A DNA stretch of 64,000 bases, taken from Aliidiomarina celeris. Its GTDB lineage: Bacteria > Pseudomonadota > Gammaproteobacteria > Enterobacterales > Alteromonadaceae. Of this stretch, positions 39,364-49,384 are shown one piece after another (position 1 is the first letter of the stretch; every line of letters starts with the position of its first letter). The notes beneath the pieces were generated by a model. The model searched no databases. It was not told the DNA's origin and was given only the letters and a program-made list of their open reading frames with translations. The stretch spans positions 558,001 through 622,000 of the forward strand of contig NZ_QMIL01000002.1 in the NCBI RefSeq assembly GCF_003316875.1, read 5' to 3'. The position numbers and the translations under genes were made by a program.

Positions 39364-40257
39364 ATGAATCATTGGGCACTCCAGGTTTTGCATTGCGTAA
39401 TCGAGGCGGGAAGTTTGCAAGCCGCTGCCGCCAACTTGCATAGAACTCCACCGGCACTGAGCATGACTATTGCTAAGCTTGAGCAGTCTGTTGGCTTCGC
39501 TTTGGTTGAGCGCACGGGCTACAGGCTTAAGCTTACGGCGCGAGGTGAGCTGTTTATGCACCATGCGCGGGAAATTTTACGTCAGCATGAACGCCTCGAA
39601 TCTGTGGTTGAACAGCTTAAAGAGGGCGTTGAGCCGCAGCTGCGAATAGGCCTCGACGCAGGTATTAGTGGTGTGGTGTTACACGACGTACTTATTGCCA
39701 TTCAACATCAGTACCCGGCAACGCAGGTGAGAGTGAGTAGTTACTCTCAACTCAGCTCTTTACGCGAAATAGCACAAGGTAATGAAGATTTGGCCATCGC
39801 CCCATGGTTGCCCACCTTTCAGCAAATGGCCGACTTTGAAAGCCTGCGCATCGGCCGATACGAGCTCATTGCAGCAATTTCTGCAGACTTGGTAGCACGA
39901 GTGGGCTTGCCGAAGACCCGAGAAGCCTTAGGTGCGTTGCCTTATATACTGCCGCAACAAATGAACGTGGGGATTAATCCGGAGCAGATCTATCGCATGC
40001 CGGGGCGCTCACAAATTCGCGTGAATGACTTACGCACTTCAGTAGAGCTTATTCAGGCTGGCATGGGCTGGGGCGTAGCGCCGCGGCAAATGATTGCCGA
40101 GGAATTAGAGCGAGGGTCTATTATTGAAATTAACGTGCCTGGCTTTCTCGACCATATGAGCGCGGAGTTTCACATTATTAAGCTCGCTACCCGAGTGTTA
40201 GGGCCGTCTGGCCAGTTGGTTTGGAACCACTTTGTGGAGCGCGAGTTTATTGCTTAA
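39364..40257 (+). CDS. LysR-family transcriptional regulator
   Basis: A 297-residue LysR regulator. The winged helix-turn-helix is at about residues 4-62, with GSLQAAAANLHRTPPALSMTIAKLE as recognition region (AAxxLHxxxPALS pattern), followed by the linker helix and a periplasmic-binding-protein-like effector domain (about 90-290). It is transcribed away from the RND adaptor-permease pair with 102 bp between starts, so it is probably the regulator of that pump. The inducer is not evident. Confidence 0.92.
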   Translation: MNHWALQVLHCVIEAGSLQAAAANLHRTPPALSMTIAKLEQSVGFALVERTGYRLKLTARGELFMHHAREILRQHERLESVVEQLKEGVEPQLRIGLDAGISGVVLHDVLIAIQHQYPATQVRVSSYSQLSSLREIAQGNEDLAIAPWLPTFQQMADFESLRIGRYELIAAISADLVARVGLPKTREALGALPYILPQQMNVGINPEQIYRMPGRSQIRVNDLRTSVELIQAGMGWGVAPRQMIAEELERGSIIEINVPGFLDHMSAEFHIIKLATRVLGPSGQLVWNHFVEREFIA

Positions 40258-40316
40258 CTGGCACAGTAATTGCTTGTTCAGGGCTGTGTTTCGTTAACAA
40301 GTGTGAAGTAAAGCGC

Positions 40317-40682
40317 ATGGATACCTCGTTTACCCCCGACATTAGTTTGCCACGTGCTGCCACGAATGCTGCTGGATCGCAGTTAAAACAGAACGCAGAG
40401 GGGCAAAATACTCCAGAGCAGCAAGCCGTTTTTAAAGAAGAAAAAATGATTGCGGAACTTGCGCGCCAACAAGCGAGTGCCAACGAATCGACACCAACCA
40501 AAGGCACAGAACGACAGAATTCTGTCGCCGCAGTAGCCTCCAAGTCGGCAATGAAAACGAATGGCTCGGCGCCAGAAAGCACCAGCCGAGCGCCAAATTG
40601 GTCGCAACTGAGTGCGCAAGTGAATGGCTACACTGCAAAACAAAGAGCCATGAATTTATATGTACAAATTGATAGACTCTAG
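40317..40682 (+). CDS. Small uncharacterised protein
   Basis: I do not recognise this 121-residue protein. It is rich in Ala, Ser, Gln, Thr and Asn with charged interruptions (EEKMIAELARQQ), has no membrane segment or signal, and ends with a more structured part (PNWSQLSAQVNGYTAKQRAM). The ATG at 40317 has a weak GAAG ribosome site; longer open frame upstream overlaps the LysR gene and is rejected. It lies 28 bp before the chromate transporter gene in the same direction. Long low-complexity stretches suggest a disordered protein. Confidence 0.6.
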   Translation: MDTSFTPDISLPRAATNAAGSQLKQNAEGQNTPEQQAVFKEEKMIAELARQQASANESTPTKGTERQNSVAAVASKSAMKTNGSAPESTSRAPNWSQLSAQVNGYTAKQRAMNLYVQIDRL

Positions 40683-40710
40683 CACTCACTTTTAAAAAAG
40701 AGCGCTGGGC

Positions 40711-42000
40711 ATGGCACCAAGTATTTCTTTTCGCGACGCATTCTGGGTGTGGCTGCGTATCGGCTTGTTAAGCTTTGGTGGTCCTGCCGGGCAAATCGCA
40801 TTAATGCACCGCATGATCGTGGAAGAGCGCAAATGGCTGGACGAAGGTCGCTTTATGCATGCTCTCAATTACTGCATGCTGTTGCCGGGGCCGGAAGCAC
40901 AGCAACTCGCTACTTACGTGGGTTGGCTACTCCACGGGGTGAAAGGCGGATTAGTTGCAGGAACGCTATTTATTATACCCGGGGCCTTGGTATTGCTCGG
41001 GCTGTCATGGGCGTATGTGTTGCTTGGTGACGTGTCCGCTATTGAAGGCTTGTTGTTTGGTTTGAAAGCCGCGGTACTGGCGATTGTGGCGCAAGCCATG
41101 TGGCGCCTTTCGCAAAAGGCATTGCACGGTTGGCTGTCGGTTGCGTTGGCAGTCGGCGGTTTCCTTGCTCTGTTCGCCTTCTCAATTCCGTTTCCTATTG
41201 TTGTGTTGGCTGCTGCTTTAATCGGCGCGCTTTGCGTTTCTTATTTTAAGGTTCAGCATCCTCCGCGTGTAAACACCGACGTTGTTGTGCGGCCTGGTAC
41301 GAAACGCGCTGCATTTGTTTGTGCAGGTCTCTGGCTGGCGACCATAGGTGTACTTTTCATCCTGTTCGGTGGCGACTCCGTGTGGACTCAGATTGCGCTG
41401 TTCTTTTCAAAATTGGCGGTAACCACCTTTGGCGGCGCCTATGCGGTACTGGCCTATGTGGCACAGCAAGCCGTAGAAACGTATGGCTGGTTGCTGCCTG
41501 GCGAGATGTTAGACGGGCTTGGTCTGGCGGAAACAACGCCTGGACCACTCATTTTGGTGACTCAATTTGTTGGTTTCCTTGCAGGTTTTCGTGAAGCTAG
41601 CGGAATGGCGCCAATGCTTGGCGCGACACTCGCCGCGCTCCTCACACTTTGGGTCACTTTTTTGCCGTGCTTTGTATGGATATTTGCCGGTGCACCCTAC
41701 GTGGAAAAGTTGCGTGAGAACGCCAAACTCGCAGCCGCACTGCGGGCAATAACAGCGGCAGTAGTGGGCGTGATTGCAAATCTCGCGCTGTGGTTTGCTT
41801 TTAATTATTTGTTTGCAGCACAGCAGTCTATTCAATTTGGAGCGGTGGAGCTTGAAGTCCCTGAACTGGCAAGCCTAGATATGACCGCGGCATTGATGAC
41901 GCTTATTGCGATGCTCTGTTTATTCGCCGTGCGCCTTGGAGTGCTCAGTGTAATTGCAATAATGGCAACGTTGGGTATTGGCGTGAACTTATTTGTTTGA
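40711..42000 (+). CDS. chrA: Chromate transporter, two-domain (long-chain CHR)
   Basis: A 429-residue membrane protein of the CHR family. The two homologous halves are evident: LRIGLLSFGGPAGQIALMHR with LLPGPEAQQLATYVGW in the first (about residues 10-75), and FFSKLAVTTFGGAYAVLAYV with AETTPGPLILVTQFVGF in the second (about 230-300). CHR proteins export chromate in exchange for protons or act on sulfate. Expression in response to chromate is not shown. The gene ends two bases before the convergent potassium-channel gene. Confidence 0.9.
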   Translation: MAPSISFRDAFWVWLRIGLLSFGGPAGQIALMHRMIVEERKWLDEGRFMHALNYCMLLPGPEAQQLATYVGWLLHGVKGGLVAGTLFIIPGALVLLGLSWAYVLLGDVSAIEGLLFGLKAAVLAIVAQAMWRLSQKALHGWLSVALAVGGFLALFAFSIPFPIVVLAAALIGALCVSYFKVQHPPRVNTDVVVRPGTKRAAFVCAGLWLATIGVLFILFGGDSVWTQIALFFSKLAVTTFGGAYAVLAYVAQQAVETYGWLLPGEMLDGLGLAETTPGPLILVTQFVGFLAGFREASGMAPMLGATLAALLTLWVTFLPCFVWIFAGAPYVEKLRENAKLAAALRAITAAVVGVIANLALWFAFNYLFAAQQSIQFGAVELEVPELASLDMTAALMTLIAMLCLFAVRLGVLSVIAIMATLGIGVNLFV

Positions 42001-42002
42001 AC

Positions 42003-42464
42003 TCAGTCTTGTGACGGCCGAATGTAGCTAAGCCAGTGTTTTTGCATTTCGAGAAAGGTTAACGACGCGGACCATGTGATCAGAGTGAAACCAGTAACTG
42101 CTTCCGTACCATAAAGAAACCTAATGCTGCCTTCTGGAATAATATCGCCGTAGCCCATAGTAGTGAACGATGAAGCAGATAAATAAACAAGGTCGAGAAA
42201 CTCTACCTTTGCGTGGTAAACAATACTGCCGGCATCAGGAGCTTTAAGAAGCAGAAAACTAGCCACCGCGAACATCCATATTTGAGCAATATGAGTGCAA
42301 ATCATGGAAAAAACCAAGGTGAACATTCGTTTACGCTTGCTGTAGTGCTTGTTTTCAATATGAAAAATAACTTTTGAACTCACTTCGTGGTGCAGTACAA
42401 CAGTGAGGATAACCGTTACAATAGTAACGGCAACAATGAGAAAGTCGACGGGCGTTAGTTGCAT
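42003..42464 (-). CDS. Ion_trans_2-type potassium channel, short
   Basis: A 153-residue membrane protein with segments near residues 9-27, 48-70 and 115-135, and a pore helix and filter ASSFTTMGYGDIIPEG, which is the potassium selectivity filter (GYGD). There is no attached RCK domain, so it may be a small KcsA-like or Kch-like channel, or be gated by the separate antiporter downstream on the other strand. It is followed by 109 bp before the divergent KefB-like antiporter gene. Confidence 0.85.
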   Translation of the reverse strand: MQLTPVDFLIVAVTIVTVILTVVLHHEVSSKVIFHIENKHYSKRKRMFTLVFSMICTHIAQIWMFAVASFLLLKAPDAGSIVYHAKVEFLDLVYLSASSFTTMGYGDIIPEGSIRFLYGTEAVTGFTLITWSASLTFLEMQKHWLSYIRPSQD

Positions 42465-42573
42465 TGTTAAGTTGACCTATTAAGCCGTATACGGGTTAAA
42501 CTAAAAACCACTGGCTCGCAAAGTGAATCAGTAGTCAAATTTACGCTAAAATTCAGAGTACGGGAAGTTAAGC

Positions 42574-44115
42574 ATGTTAGAAGCCGTATGGATAGGTTTT
42601 GCTTTTATAGTGGGTTTACTCGTTCGTCGTATCGGTTTGCCTACGCTTGTCGGCTATCTCGCTGCCGGTTTTATTGTCGCTGCGGTGTCCCCGTTGTTAA
42701 GCCTCCCTGACAATGGACAATATGTAATCGACCATGTTGCACATTTAGGGGTATTGCTGCTTCTGTTCACTGTTGGACTAAAGCTCAACGTTAAAAGCTT
42801 GGCCAAGCCTGAAGTTGCGGGAGTAGGGCTCGTTCATTTCATAGTCACCACACTCTTTATGTATGCGGCTACGCGTTTCATTTTCGCGACAGCTTCCACA
42901 GAAGCCTTGCTGATTGCTGTTGCATTAGCGTTTTCAAGTACTGTTCTTGCTGCAAAAGTTTTGGAAGGGAAAAGAGAGTTAGGGGCGTTTCATGGCCGCG
43001 TAGCCATCGGCATATTGATTGTGCAAGATCTAATTGCGCTTGTGGTGATGACAATTGCCAATGGTGAAACACCTTCTTTATGGGCTTTATCAATTTTCGC
43101 GCTCCCGCTGCTGCGCCCCATTTTGTACAAACTACTCGACATTTCAGGCCACGAAGATTTACTCATTTTGTTTGGTCTCTTGTTGGCGTTAGTGGTGGGT
43201 GGTTATGGATTTGAGCTATTAGGCCTAAGCTCAGAATTGGGTGCCTTGGCTTTTGGTGCGCTATTGTCAAAACACCCAAGAGCGGGCGAGCTATCGAAAG
43301 CTCTTTGGGGTATTAAAGAGTTCTTTTTAGTCGGTTTTTTCTTAAGTATTGGTATGGGTGGACTACCGCAGGCACAAGACTGGATTTTTGCTGGAGTAAT
43401 GCTTGCTCTGTTACCGCTTAAAATCGTGCTCTTCTTTGTTCTACTGATACTCTTCAAGCTGAGATCCAGAAGTGCCTTTTTAACTGGATTAAGTTTGGGA
43501 AATTACTCGGAGTTTGGACTTATCGTCGCGAGTGTGGTGTTACCACAATATTTAATTCCACTGGCATTGTTGGTTGCCTTATCTTTTGTGATTTCTGCGC
43601 CTTTAAATGCAATGGCTCACAACCTTTATGAGTATGTTTGTGATTATCTTACTAAGTTTGAACGAGACACACGACACCCAGACGAACAACCCGTGGAGTT
43701 GGGTGATGCAGAAGTACTGATTATGGGAATGGGGCGAACAGGTACGGCCGCCTATGCCTATTTGGCGAAGAAACATAAAGTGGTGGCAATGGATTCCGAC
43801 CCCACAAAGGTTGAAAAGCATCGCTCCGCAGAGCTGAATATTTTTTACGCAGATGCAGAAGACCGAGTGTTTTGGCAAAGCTTAGACTTTGGTGATATTA
43901 AAGCGGCAATACTCTGTTTGAGCGACTGTGATGCAAATGTAACCGCGGTGACAAAATTGAGAAAATACGGGTTTGAGGGCTTAATTGTCGCGCACAGCCT
44001 GCATGAAGATGAAGCAGACCGTGTATTGCGCGCAGGTGCTGACCAGGCTTACCTAACTATGGCAGAAGCGGGTGCGGGTCTCGCAGAACATGTGCGATTG
44101 AAACTGGAGACGTAA
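42574..44115 (+). CDS. KefB/YbaL-like cation:proton antiporter with RCK domain
   Basis: A 513-residue CPA2-family antiporter. Membrane segments fill about residues 1-360, with GYLAAGFIVAA and SSELGALAFGALLS motifs of the family; the C-terminal portion is a TrkA-N/RCK nucleotide-binding domain (EVLIMGMGRTGTAAYAYLAKK, about residue 382) with an intact GxGxxG. No TrkA-C domain is present. Potassium or sodium efflux coupled to protons is the likely function. The hydrolase gene starts on the base after its stop, so the two are co-expressed. Confidence 0.87.
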   Translation: MLEAVWIGFAFIVGLLVRRIGLPTLVGYLAAGFIVAAVSPLLSLPDNGQYVIDHVAHLGVLLLLFTVGLKLNVKSLAKPEVAGVGLVHFIVTTLFMYAATRFIFATASTEALLIAVALAFSSTVLAAKVLEGKRELGAFHGRVAIGILIVQDLIALVVMTIANGETPSLWALSIFALPLLRPILYKLLDISGHEDLLILFGLLLALVVGGYGFELLGLSSELGALAFGALLSKHPRAGELSKALWGIKEFFLVGFFLSIGMGGLPQAQDWIFAGVMLALLPLKIVLFFVLLILFKLRSRSAFLTGLSLGNYSEFGLIVASVVLPQYLIPLALLVALSFVISAPLNAMAHNLYEYVCDYLTKFERDTRHPDEQPVELGDAEVLIMGMGRTGTAAYAYLAKKHKVVAMDSDPTKVEKHRSAELNIFYADAEDRVFWQSLDFGDIKAAILCLSDCDANVTAVTKLRKYGFEGLIVAHSLHEDEADRVLRAGADQAYLTMAEAGAGLAEHVRLKLET

Positions 44116-44598
44116 ATGTTGTTATTCTTTCACGGCTTAGAGAGTGGTCCTCATGGTTCAAAGTACAGGCTGTTGAGTGCGGTTTATCCTGAGCTTATTT
44201 CGCCGGACTTCCAAGGTATGGATTTGCAGCAACGCATTACCAAAGCAACAGAGGTAACGACAACAATGAGCAACGCTATAGTTGTCGGCTCGTCTTTTGG
44301 CGGGCTGCTGGCTGCTCGTATGTATAGCCTTTATCCGGAGCGATTCCGTGGGCTTGTTTTGTTGGCGCCAGCGGTGCATACCGAGGAAGGCGACAAGGTT
44401 GAGCGGATGCCAACTGCTAGTCATGTTCGGGTTTTGCACGGAAGTGCGGATGACGTAGTGCCTTGGAGCGCCGTTCAAACTTTTTGCCAACGTTTTGATT
44501 TACCCCTGCACACCCTCAACGACGGTCATCGGCTCGGTGCGGAAACATCGCAAAAGGCGATACTTGAGGCACTAGAGAGTTTATTAAAAAGTAGTTAA
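44116..44598 (+). CDS. Small alpha/beta-hydrolase (YqiA/YcfP-like)
   Basis: A 160-residue alpha/beta-hydrolase with an oxyanion HGLESG motif at the start, nucleophile elbow VVGSSFGGLLA (Ser near residue 57), DDVVPW (acid) and a late GHRLG His. No signal peptide. It belongs to the small UPF0227/YqiA-like esterase group; the substrate is unknown. Its ATG immediately follows the antiporter TAA, with GGAGACG in the preceding codons as the ribosome site. Confidence 0.8.
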   Translation: MLLFFHGLESGPHGSKYRLLSAVYPELISPDFQGMDLQQRITKATEVTTTMSNAIVVGSSFGGLLAARMYSLYPERFRGLVLLAPAVHTEEGDKVERMPTASHVRVLHGSADDVVPWSAVQTFCQRFDLPLHTLNDGHRLGAETSQKAILEALESLLKSS

Positions 44599-44623
44599 TG
44601 GCGGTGTACAAGGAGGCTTCATC

Positions 44624-46432
44624 ATGAAACGGAACATGGAGCTTCTGCGTACTATTCGCGCAACCCTTCGTTATCATCGAAAACCATTATTGGGTTTTCA
44701 CCTCTATTTTTCGCTGCTCGGTTTGTTCTTGATCGGCCCTTTTGTGGGTTGGCTGTTAAATGCCTTGGTAACGCTCACCGGCGCTACCTTAATTAGTAAC
44801 GATCAACTGGTTCGTTTTGCTTTTACCACGACTGGAAACTTTTGGCTGGCTATTTCGGGCGTGCTATTTGCGGTTTTAGTTTTTCTTCAAGTCGCGGGTA
44901 TTATTTTACTGGCAACACGCTCCAGCCAAGGGGGCTACCCCACTTCAATTAATGCGCTGTGGGCGGTTATTATTCGGCTGCCATCGTTGATAAAATTAGC
45001 GGTGCTGCAAGTATTGGCCCATGGCGTGTTACTTATTCCGATGTTGTTTGTGCTCCGAGCGGTCTTTGTGTGGTTGCTCGGCGAATACGACATTTATTAT
45101 GTATTGAATAATCGCCCCCCTGAGTTGTTTGCTTTTCTGGCTACCTTGGCCCTTGGCTTGCTGGTTATTATTTTAATGAACGGTCGCCTGTATGCGCGCT
45201 GGAGCTTATCGCTGCCGCTGCTGTTAATTGAAGGCCGAGGGCCGATAGACGCCATGAAGCGAAGTGCGGTACTGGTGCGTGCGAGCAAGGTTAAAGTTTT
45301 GCGGCTGTCGTTGTTCGTGGCCCTCAGTGTATTGCTGCCTATTCTTGCGTTTAACCTACTCATGCAGAGTATGGGGCGCTTGGTGCTGAGTACGATTCCA
45401 GACACTCTTTTTCTACAAATTAGCGCGAGCCTGATCATCATTGTTGTTTCTGCAGTTATTGGTATAGCACTGAGTTTTATAGCAATTAATACCAACAGCT
45501 TGCTGTTGCTGAAACTCTATCGTCGGGCTGTTCAGCACGAACCTGTTTGTTTTAATGAGCAGGAACCGAGAAACACTGTGGTGTTCGCGTGGAGTTTTGA
45601 GGTTGTTTTGGTTTTGCTTGCACTCTATCAGATGAACGGTTTGGCAGCGTCGGTAACGCCCGCTGAAAACGTGGTGGTCATTGCCCACCGAGGAGCGTCG
45701 TGGCAAGCACCAGAAAATTCGCTCGCGGCTATCGAGTTAGCTATCGAACAGGGGGCGGATTACCTAGAGCTCGATGTGCAACGCACCGCCGACGGTGTAT
45801 TGGTGCTTAAGCATGATCGCGATTTATTGAGGTTAGCTTGCGATCCGCGCCGTATTTGGGAGGTTACTTATGACGAGTTGCAACAGCTAGACGCTGGCGC
45901 ATGGTTTGCACCGGAATTTAAGGGCGTGAAAGTGCCGTCTTTGGCATCGGCAATAACGCACATAGCGGGTCGAGCAGAGCTTTATTTAGAAATTAAGAAT
46001 GCGCCGTTTATGCCCGGCATCGTTGAGCAAACGGTGGCGTTGCTGCAGCAAATGGACAAGGTGGAGCACACGGTTATTGCCGCGTTGAGCCCGCGTGTGC
46101 TGGAGCAGGTGCAACAGCATGAGCCGGCATTGCGCACGAGCCTGTTGGTGCATAGCGCGCTCGGAGAACTGCCGTACGAAGACTATTCAATATTAGCGCT
46201 ACGAGAGTCCACAATAACACCTCGCGTTCGCCGTTTAGCGCGCCAAGCTGATACCGAACTTCATGCTTGGACCATTAACAATGATTATTTGGTTCACCGT
46301 TACTTAGATGTGGGCGTTGACGGCATTATTACTGACGTTCCAGACGCCGTGCGTGCGGTTTTAGAGCAGCGTAAAGGGCTGAATAGGGCCGAATTATTCT
46401 TACTGCGCTTGCGCGACTGGATTTGGTATTGA
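44624..46432 (+). CDS. Glycerophosphodiester phosphodiesterase with integral-membrane domain
   Basis: A 602-residue two-part protein. Residues about 20-335 form an eight-segment membrane domain (GPDPase_memb-type), and residues about 350-590 a GDPD catalytic domain with IAHRGASWQAPENS, EQGADYLELDVQRTADG and LKHDRDL, all of the expected HRGA/E-D/H residues. It probably hydrolyses glycerophosphodiesters from phospholipid turnover. An AGGAGG lies seven bases before the ATG. Gram-positive examples of this fusion are more common, but it is known in proteobacteria. Confidence 0.88.
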   Translation: MKRNMELLRTIRATLRYHRKPLLGFHLYFSLLGLFLIGPFVGWLLNALVTLTGATLISNDQLVRFAFTTTGNFWLAISGVLFAVLVFLQVAGIILLATRSSQGGYPTSINALWAVIIRLPSLIKLAVLQVLAHGVLLIPMLFVLRAVFVWLLGEYDIYYVLNNRPPELFAFLATLALGLLVIILMNGRLYARWSLSLPLLLIEGRGPIDAMKRSAVLVRASKVKVLRLSLFVALSVLLPILAFNLLMQSMGRLVLSTIPDTLFLQISASLIIIVVSAVIGIALSFIAINTNSLLLLKLYRRAVQHEPVCFNEQEPRNTVVFAWSFEVVLVLLALYQMNGLAASVTPAENVVVIAHRGASWQAPENSLAAIELAIEQGADYLELDVQRTADGVLVLKHDRDLLRLACDPRRIWEVTYDELQQLDAGAWFAPEFKGVKVPSLASAITHIAGRAELYLEIKNAPFMPGIVEQTVALLQQMDKVEHTVIAALSPRVLEQVQQHEPALRTSLLVHSALGELPYEDYSILALRESTITPRVRRLARQADTELHAWTINNDYLVHRYLDVGVDGIITDVPDAVRAVLEQRKGLNRAELFLLRLRDWIWY

Positions 46433-46481
46433 TTATAAGTGCTGTGAATACCTACCATAGCCCTTGTTATCTCTGTATAAA

Positions 46482-46510
46482 TTCAAATCACCATTAAATT
46501 CACGTATAAT
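46482..46510 (+). promoter_or_regulatory. Predicted acnB promoter
   Basis: TTCAAA (46482-46487) and TATAAT (46505-46510) are exactly 17 bases apart, about 67 bases before the acnB start. A CCCTGCAGGG palindrome (46531-46540) lies in the leader. Confidence 0.65.
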
Positions 46511-46576
46511 TCGCGTGTCTTTTTTATACCCCCTGCAGGGAGAACGCTGTGGGGCGTCCAACATGAGGAATCATTT

Positions 46577-49165
46577 GTGTTAGAACAATATCGCGCACAT
46601 GTGGCCGAGCGTGCCGCAGAAGGAATTCCACCCAAGCCTTTAAGCCCAGAACAAGTATCAGAACTCGTTGAGTTGCTGAAAAACCCACCGGCTGGCGAAG
46701 AAGAGTTTTTACTTGAGCTGTTAAGCGAACGTGTTCCACCGGGTGTGGACGAAGCCGCGTACGTTAAAGCAGGCTTCCTCGCCGCCATTACCAAAGGTGA
46801 AGTGAGCAGCCCAGTTATCGACAAAGCCCGTGCCGTAAAATTACTCGGCAACATGCACGGTGGTTACAACATCGTGACCTTGGTTGAACTATTAGATGAT
46901 GCTGAATTAGCAGAGCTTGCCGGTGAAGAGCTCAAGCACACTATTTTAATGTTCGACGCGTTCCATGATGTGGAAGAGCGTATGAAGAACGGCAATGCCG
47001 TAGCGAAAGCTGTGGTGGAGTCATGGGCAAACGCGGAATGGTTTACCAGCCGCCCAGAAATGCCAGAAAAAATTACCGCTACTGTATTTAAAGTAACGGG
47101 TGAAACGAACACCGATGATTTGTCGCCTGCACCAGACGCATGGTCACGCCCAGACATTCCACTGCATGCCAAAGCCATGTACAAAATGCCACGCGAAGGC
47201 ATTACCAATGCGGCAGAGCAAATTGCTGAGTTGAAAGAGAAAGGTAACCCAATAGCTTTCGTTGGTGACGTAGTAGGTACCGGCTCTTCACGTAAATCGG
47301 CAACCAACTCGGTGTTGTGGTTCATTGGTGACGACATGCCAGGTACACCGAACAAGCGTTCGGGCGGTATTTGTATTGGTGGCAAAGTGGCGCCAATCTT
47401 CTTCAATACCATGAAAGACACGGGAACCTTAGTTTTCGAAGCCGATGTCGACAAAATGAACATGGGCGACGTGATTCATATTTATCCATTGGCGGGTAAA
47501 ATTGAAAACGAAGCGGGCGAAGTAATTGCTGAGTACCAGTATGCTTCTGACGTGATCATCGACGAAGTACGTGCCGGTGGCCGTATTAACCTGATCATCG
47601 GTCGCGGTTTAACCACCAAAGCGCGCGAATCGCTTGGGTTAGGTCACTCTGATTTATTCCGCACGCCAGAACAACCTTCTGACAGTGGCAAGGGCTTCAC
47701 CTTGGCACAGAAAATGGTGGGTAAAGCTTGTGGTATGGAAGGCGTTCGCCCAGGAACTTATTGCGAGCCGCGCATGACCACTGTGGGCTCACAAGACACC
47801 ACAGGGCCAATGACTCGTGACGAGCTCAAAGACCTGGCGTGTTTGGGCTTTAACGCCGACTTGGTGATGCAGTCGTTCTGTCACACTGCTGCTTATCCGA
47901 AGCCAGTCGACATCGACACCCAGCACACCTTGCCAGACTTCATTATGAATCGTGGCGGCGTATCGCTGCGCCCTGGTGACGGTATTATTCACAGTTGGTT
48001 GAACCGTATGTTGTTGCCAGACACTGTGGGTACCGGTGGCGATTCACACACCCGTTTCCCATTAGGTATTTCATTCCCAGCGGGTTCTGGTTTAGTCGCA
48101 TTCGCTGCTGCAACCGGTGTTATGCCATTGGACATGCCTGAGTCGGTCTTGGTGCGCTTTAAAGGTGAAATGCAGCCGGGTGTTACGCTACGCGACTTGG
48201 TACACGCCATTCCGTTGTATGCCATCAAGCAAGGTTTACTGACAGTTGAGAAGCGTGGCAAGAAAAACGCATTCTCTGGTCGTATTTTAGAAATTGAAGG
48301 TTTGGATAACTTAACGGTTGAGCAAGCCTTTGAGCTTTCTGACGCGTCAGCAGAGCGTTCAGCAGCCGGTTGTACCATCAAGCTTTCGGAAGAATCGATT
48401 GCCGAATACTTACGTTCAAACATCACCATGTTGCGCTGGATGATTGCAGAAGGTTACGGCGATGTGCGTACCCTTGAGCGTCGCGCGCAGAAGATGGAAG
48501 AGTGGTTAGCGAACCCAGAGTTGATGGAAGCCGACAAAGACGCGGAATACGCGGAAGTGATAGAAATCGACTTAAACGAAATTGTTGAGCCTATTTTGTG
48601 CTGCCCGAACGACCCAGACGACGCAAAAACTTTGTCGGACGTAGCCGGCGACAAAGTAGACGAAGTGTTTATCGGCTCGTGTATGACTAACATTGGTCAC
48701 TTCCGTGCCGCGGGTAAATTGCTCGAGCAAAATACCAAACCACTGAACACTCAGCTGTGGATTGCGCCACCGACTAAAATGGACGAAGCGCAGTTGATGG
48801 AAGAAGGATACTACAATATTTACGGTCGTAACGGTGTACGTACGGAAATGCCAGGTTGTTCACTGTGTATGGGTAACCAAGCACGGGTGAAAGCAGGTGC
48901 TACTGTGCTTTCTACCTCTACGCGTAACTTCCCGAACCGCTTAGGTGACGGTGCGAACGTGTACTTGGCTTCTGCAGAACTTTCTGCGGTGGGTGCGATT
49001 CTGGGTAAAATTCCAACGCGTGAAGAGTACATGGAATATGCGCAGAACATCGATGCCATGGCCGGTGAAGTTTATAAGTACTTAAACTTTGACCAAATGC
49101 CCGACTTCCAAGCGGCAGAAAAGAAAGCGAAAGAGAACATTATCCCGACCATTAATGTTGCCTAA
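46577..49165 (+). CDS. acnB: Aconitate hydratase B (bifunctional, 2-methylisocitrate dehydratase)
   Basis: AcnB interconverts citrate and isocitrate in the TCA cycle. The 862-residue product follows the E. coli AcnB order, beginning with a HEAT-like domain ([27 protein letters not shown]) and the swivel domain, then the catalytic part. The iron-sulfur cysteines are in [10 protein letters not shown] and the closely spaced pair [10 protein letters not shown]. The start is a GTG with TGAGGA seven bases before. E. coli AcnB moonlights as an mRNA-binding iron sensor; that is not visible here. A strong terminator follows. Confidence 0.97.
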   Translation: MLEQYRAHVAERAAEGIPPKPLSPEQVSELVELLKNPPAGEEEFLLELLSERVPPGVDEAAYVKAGFLAAITKGEVSSPVIDKARAVKLLGNMHGGYNIVTLVELLDDAELAELAGEELKHTILMFDAFHDVEERMKNGNAVAKAVVESWANAEWFTSRPEMPEKITATVFKVTGETNTDDLSPAPDAWSRPDIPLHAKAMYKMPREGITNAAEQIAELKEKGNPIAFVGDVVGTGSSRKSATNSVLWFIGDDMPGTPNKRSGGICIGGKVAPIFFNTMKDTGTLVFEADVDKMNMGDVIHIYPLAGKIENEAGEVIAEYQYASDVIIDEVRAGGRINLIIGRGLTTKARESLGLGHSDLFRTPEQPSDSGKGFTLAQKMVGKACGMEGVRPGTYCEPRMTTVGSQDTTGPMTRDELKDLACLGFNADLVMQSFCHTAAYPKPVDIDTQHTLPDFIMNRGGVSLRPGDGIIHSWLNRMLLPDTVGTGGDSHTRFPLGISFPAGSGLVAFAAATGVMPLDMPESVLVRFKGEMQPGVTLRDLVHAIPLYAIKQGLLTVEKRGKKNAFSGRILEIEGLDNLTVEQAFELSDASAERSAAGCTIKLSEESIAEYLRSNITMLRWMIAEGYGDVRTLERRAQKMEEWLANPELMEADKDAEYAEVIEIDLNEIVEPILCCPNDPDDAKTLSDVAGDKVDEVFIGSCMTNIGHFRAAGKLLEQNTKPLNTQLWIAPPTKMDEAQLMEEGYYNIYGRNGVRTEMPGCSLCMGNQARVKAGATVLSTSTRNFPNRLGDGANVYLASAELSAVGAILGKIPTREEYMEYAQNIDAMAGEVYKYLNFDQMPDFQAAEKKAKENIIPTINVA

Positions 49166-49195
49166 TGATCGTATAGTTTAGCCTTACGCAAAACG

Positions 49196-49231
49196 AAAGC
49201 CCCGACCCTGAAAAGTGTCGGGGCTTTTTTT
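49196..49231 (+). terminator. Rho-independent terminator after acnB
   Basis: AAAGCCCCGAC pairs with GTCGGGGCTTT around a ten-base loop, with a run of seven Ts. The ORF region that follows (49232-49384) holds only a palindrome and the antitoxin leader. Confidence 0.9.
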
Positions 49232-49348
49232 GTTGGGTTTACAGATTGTTGGGCTTATGGGATATAAAATTTGCGCCCGGTTTTTTTGTGGTCTATATTT
49301 AGTCTTGTTTTTCTTGGTACTAAAAAATGGCAGTTTCGACGGAGTAGT

Positions 49349-49358
49349 AGTTATAACT
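49349..49358. promoter_or_regulatory. Palindrome in the antitoxin leader, possible operator
   Basis: AGTTATAACT is a perfect ten-base palindrome 26 bases before the antitoxin ATG, where self-repressing Phd/YefM-type antitoxins bind. Only one copy is seen. Confidence 0.4.
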
Positions 49359-49384
49359 GGGAGGCAGAAAGGCAGAGGACAACC

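Noticed and set aside
46864-47463. A 199-residue minus-strand frame inside acnB
   Set aside because: Shadow of the acnB codon pattern; no start signal or motif.
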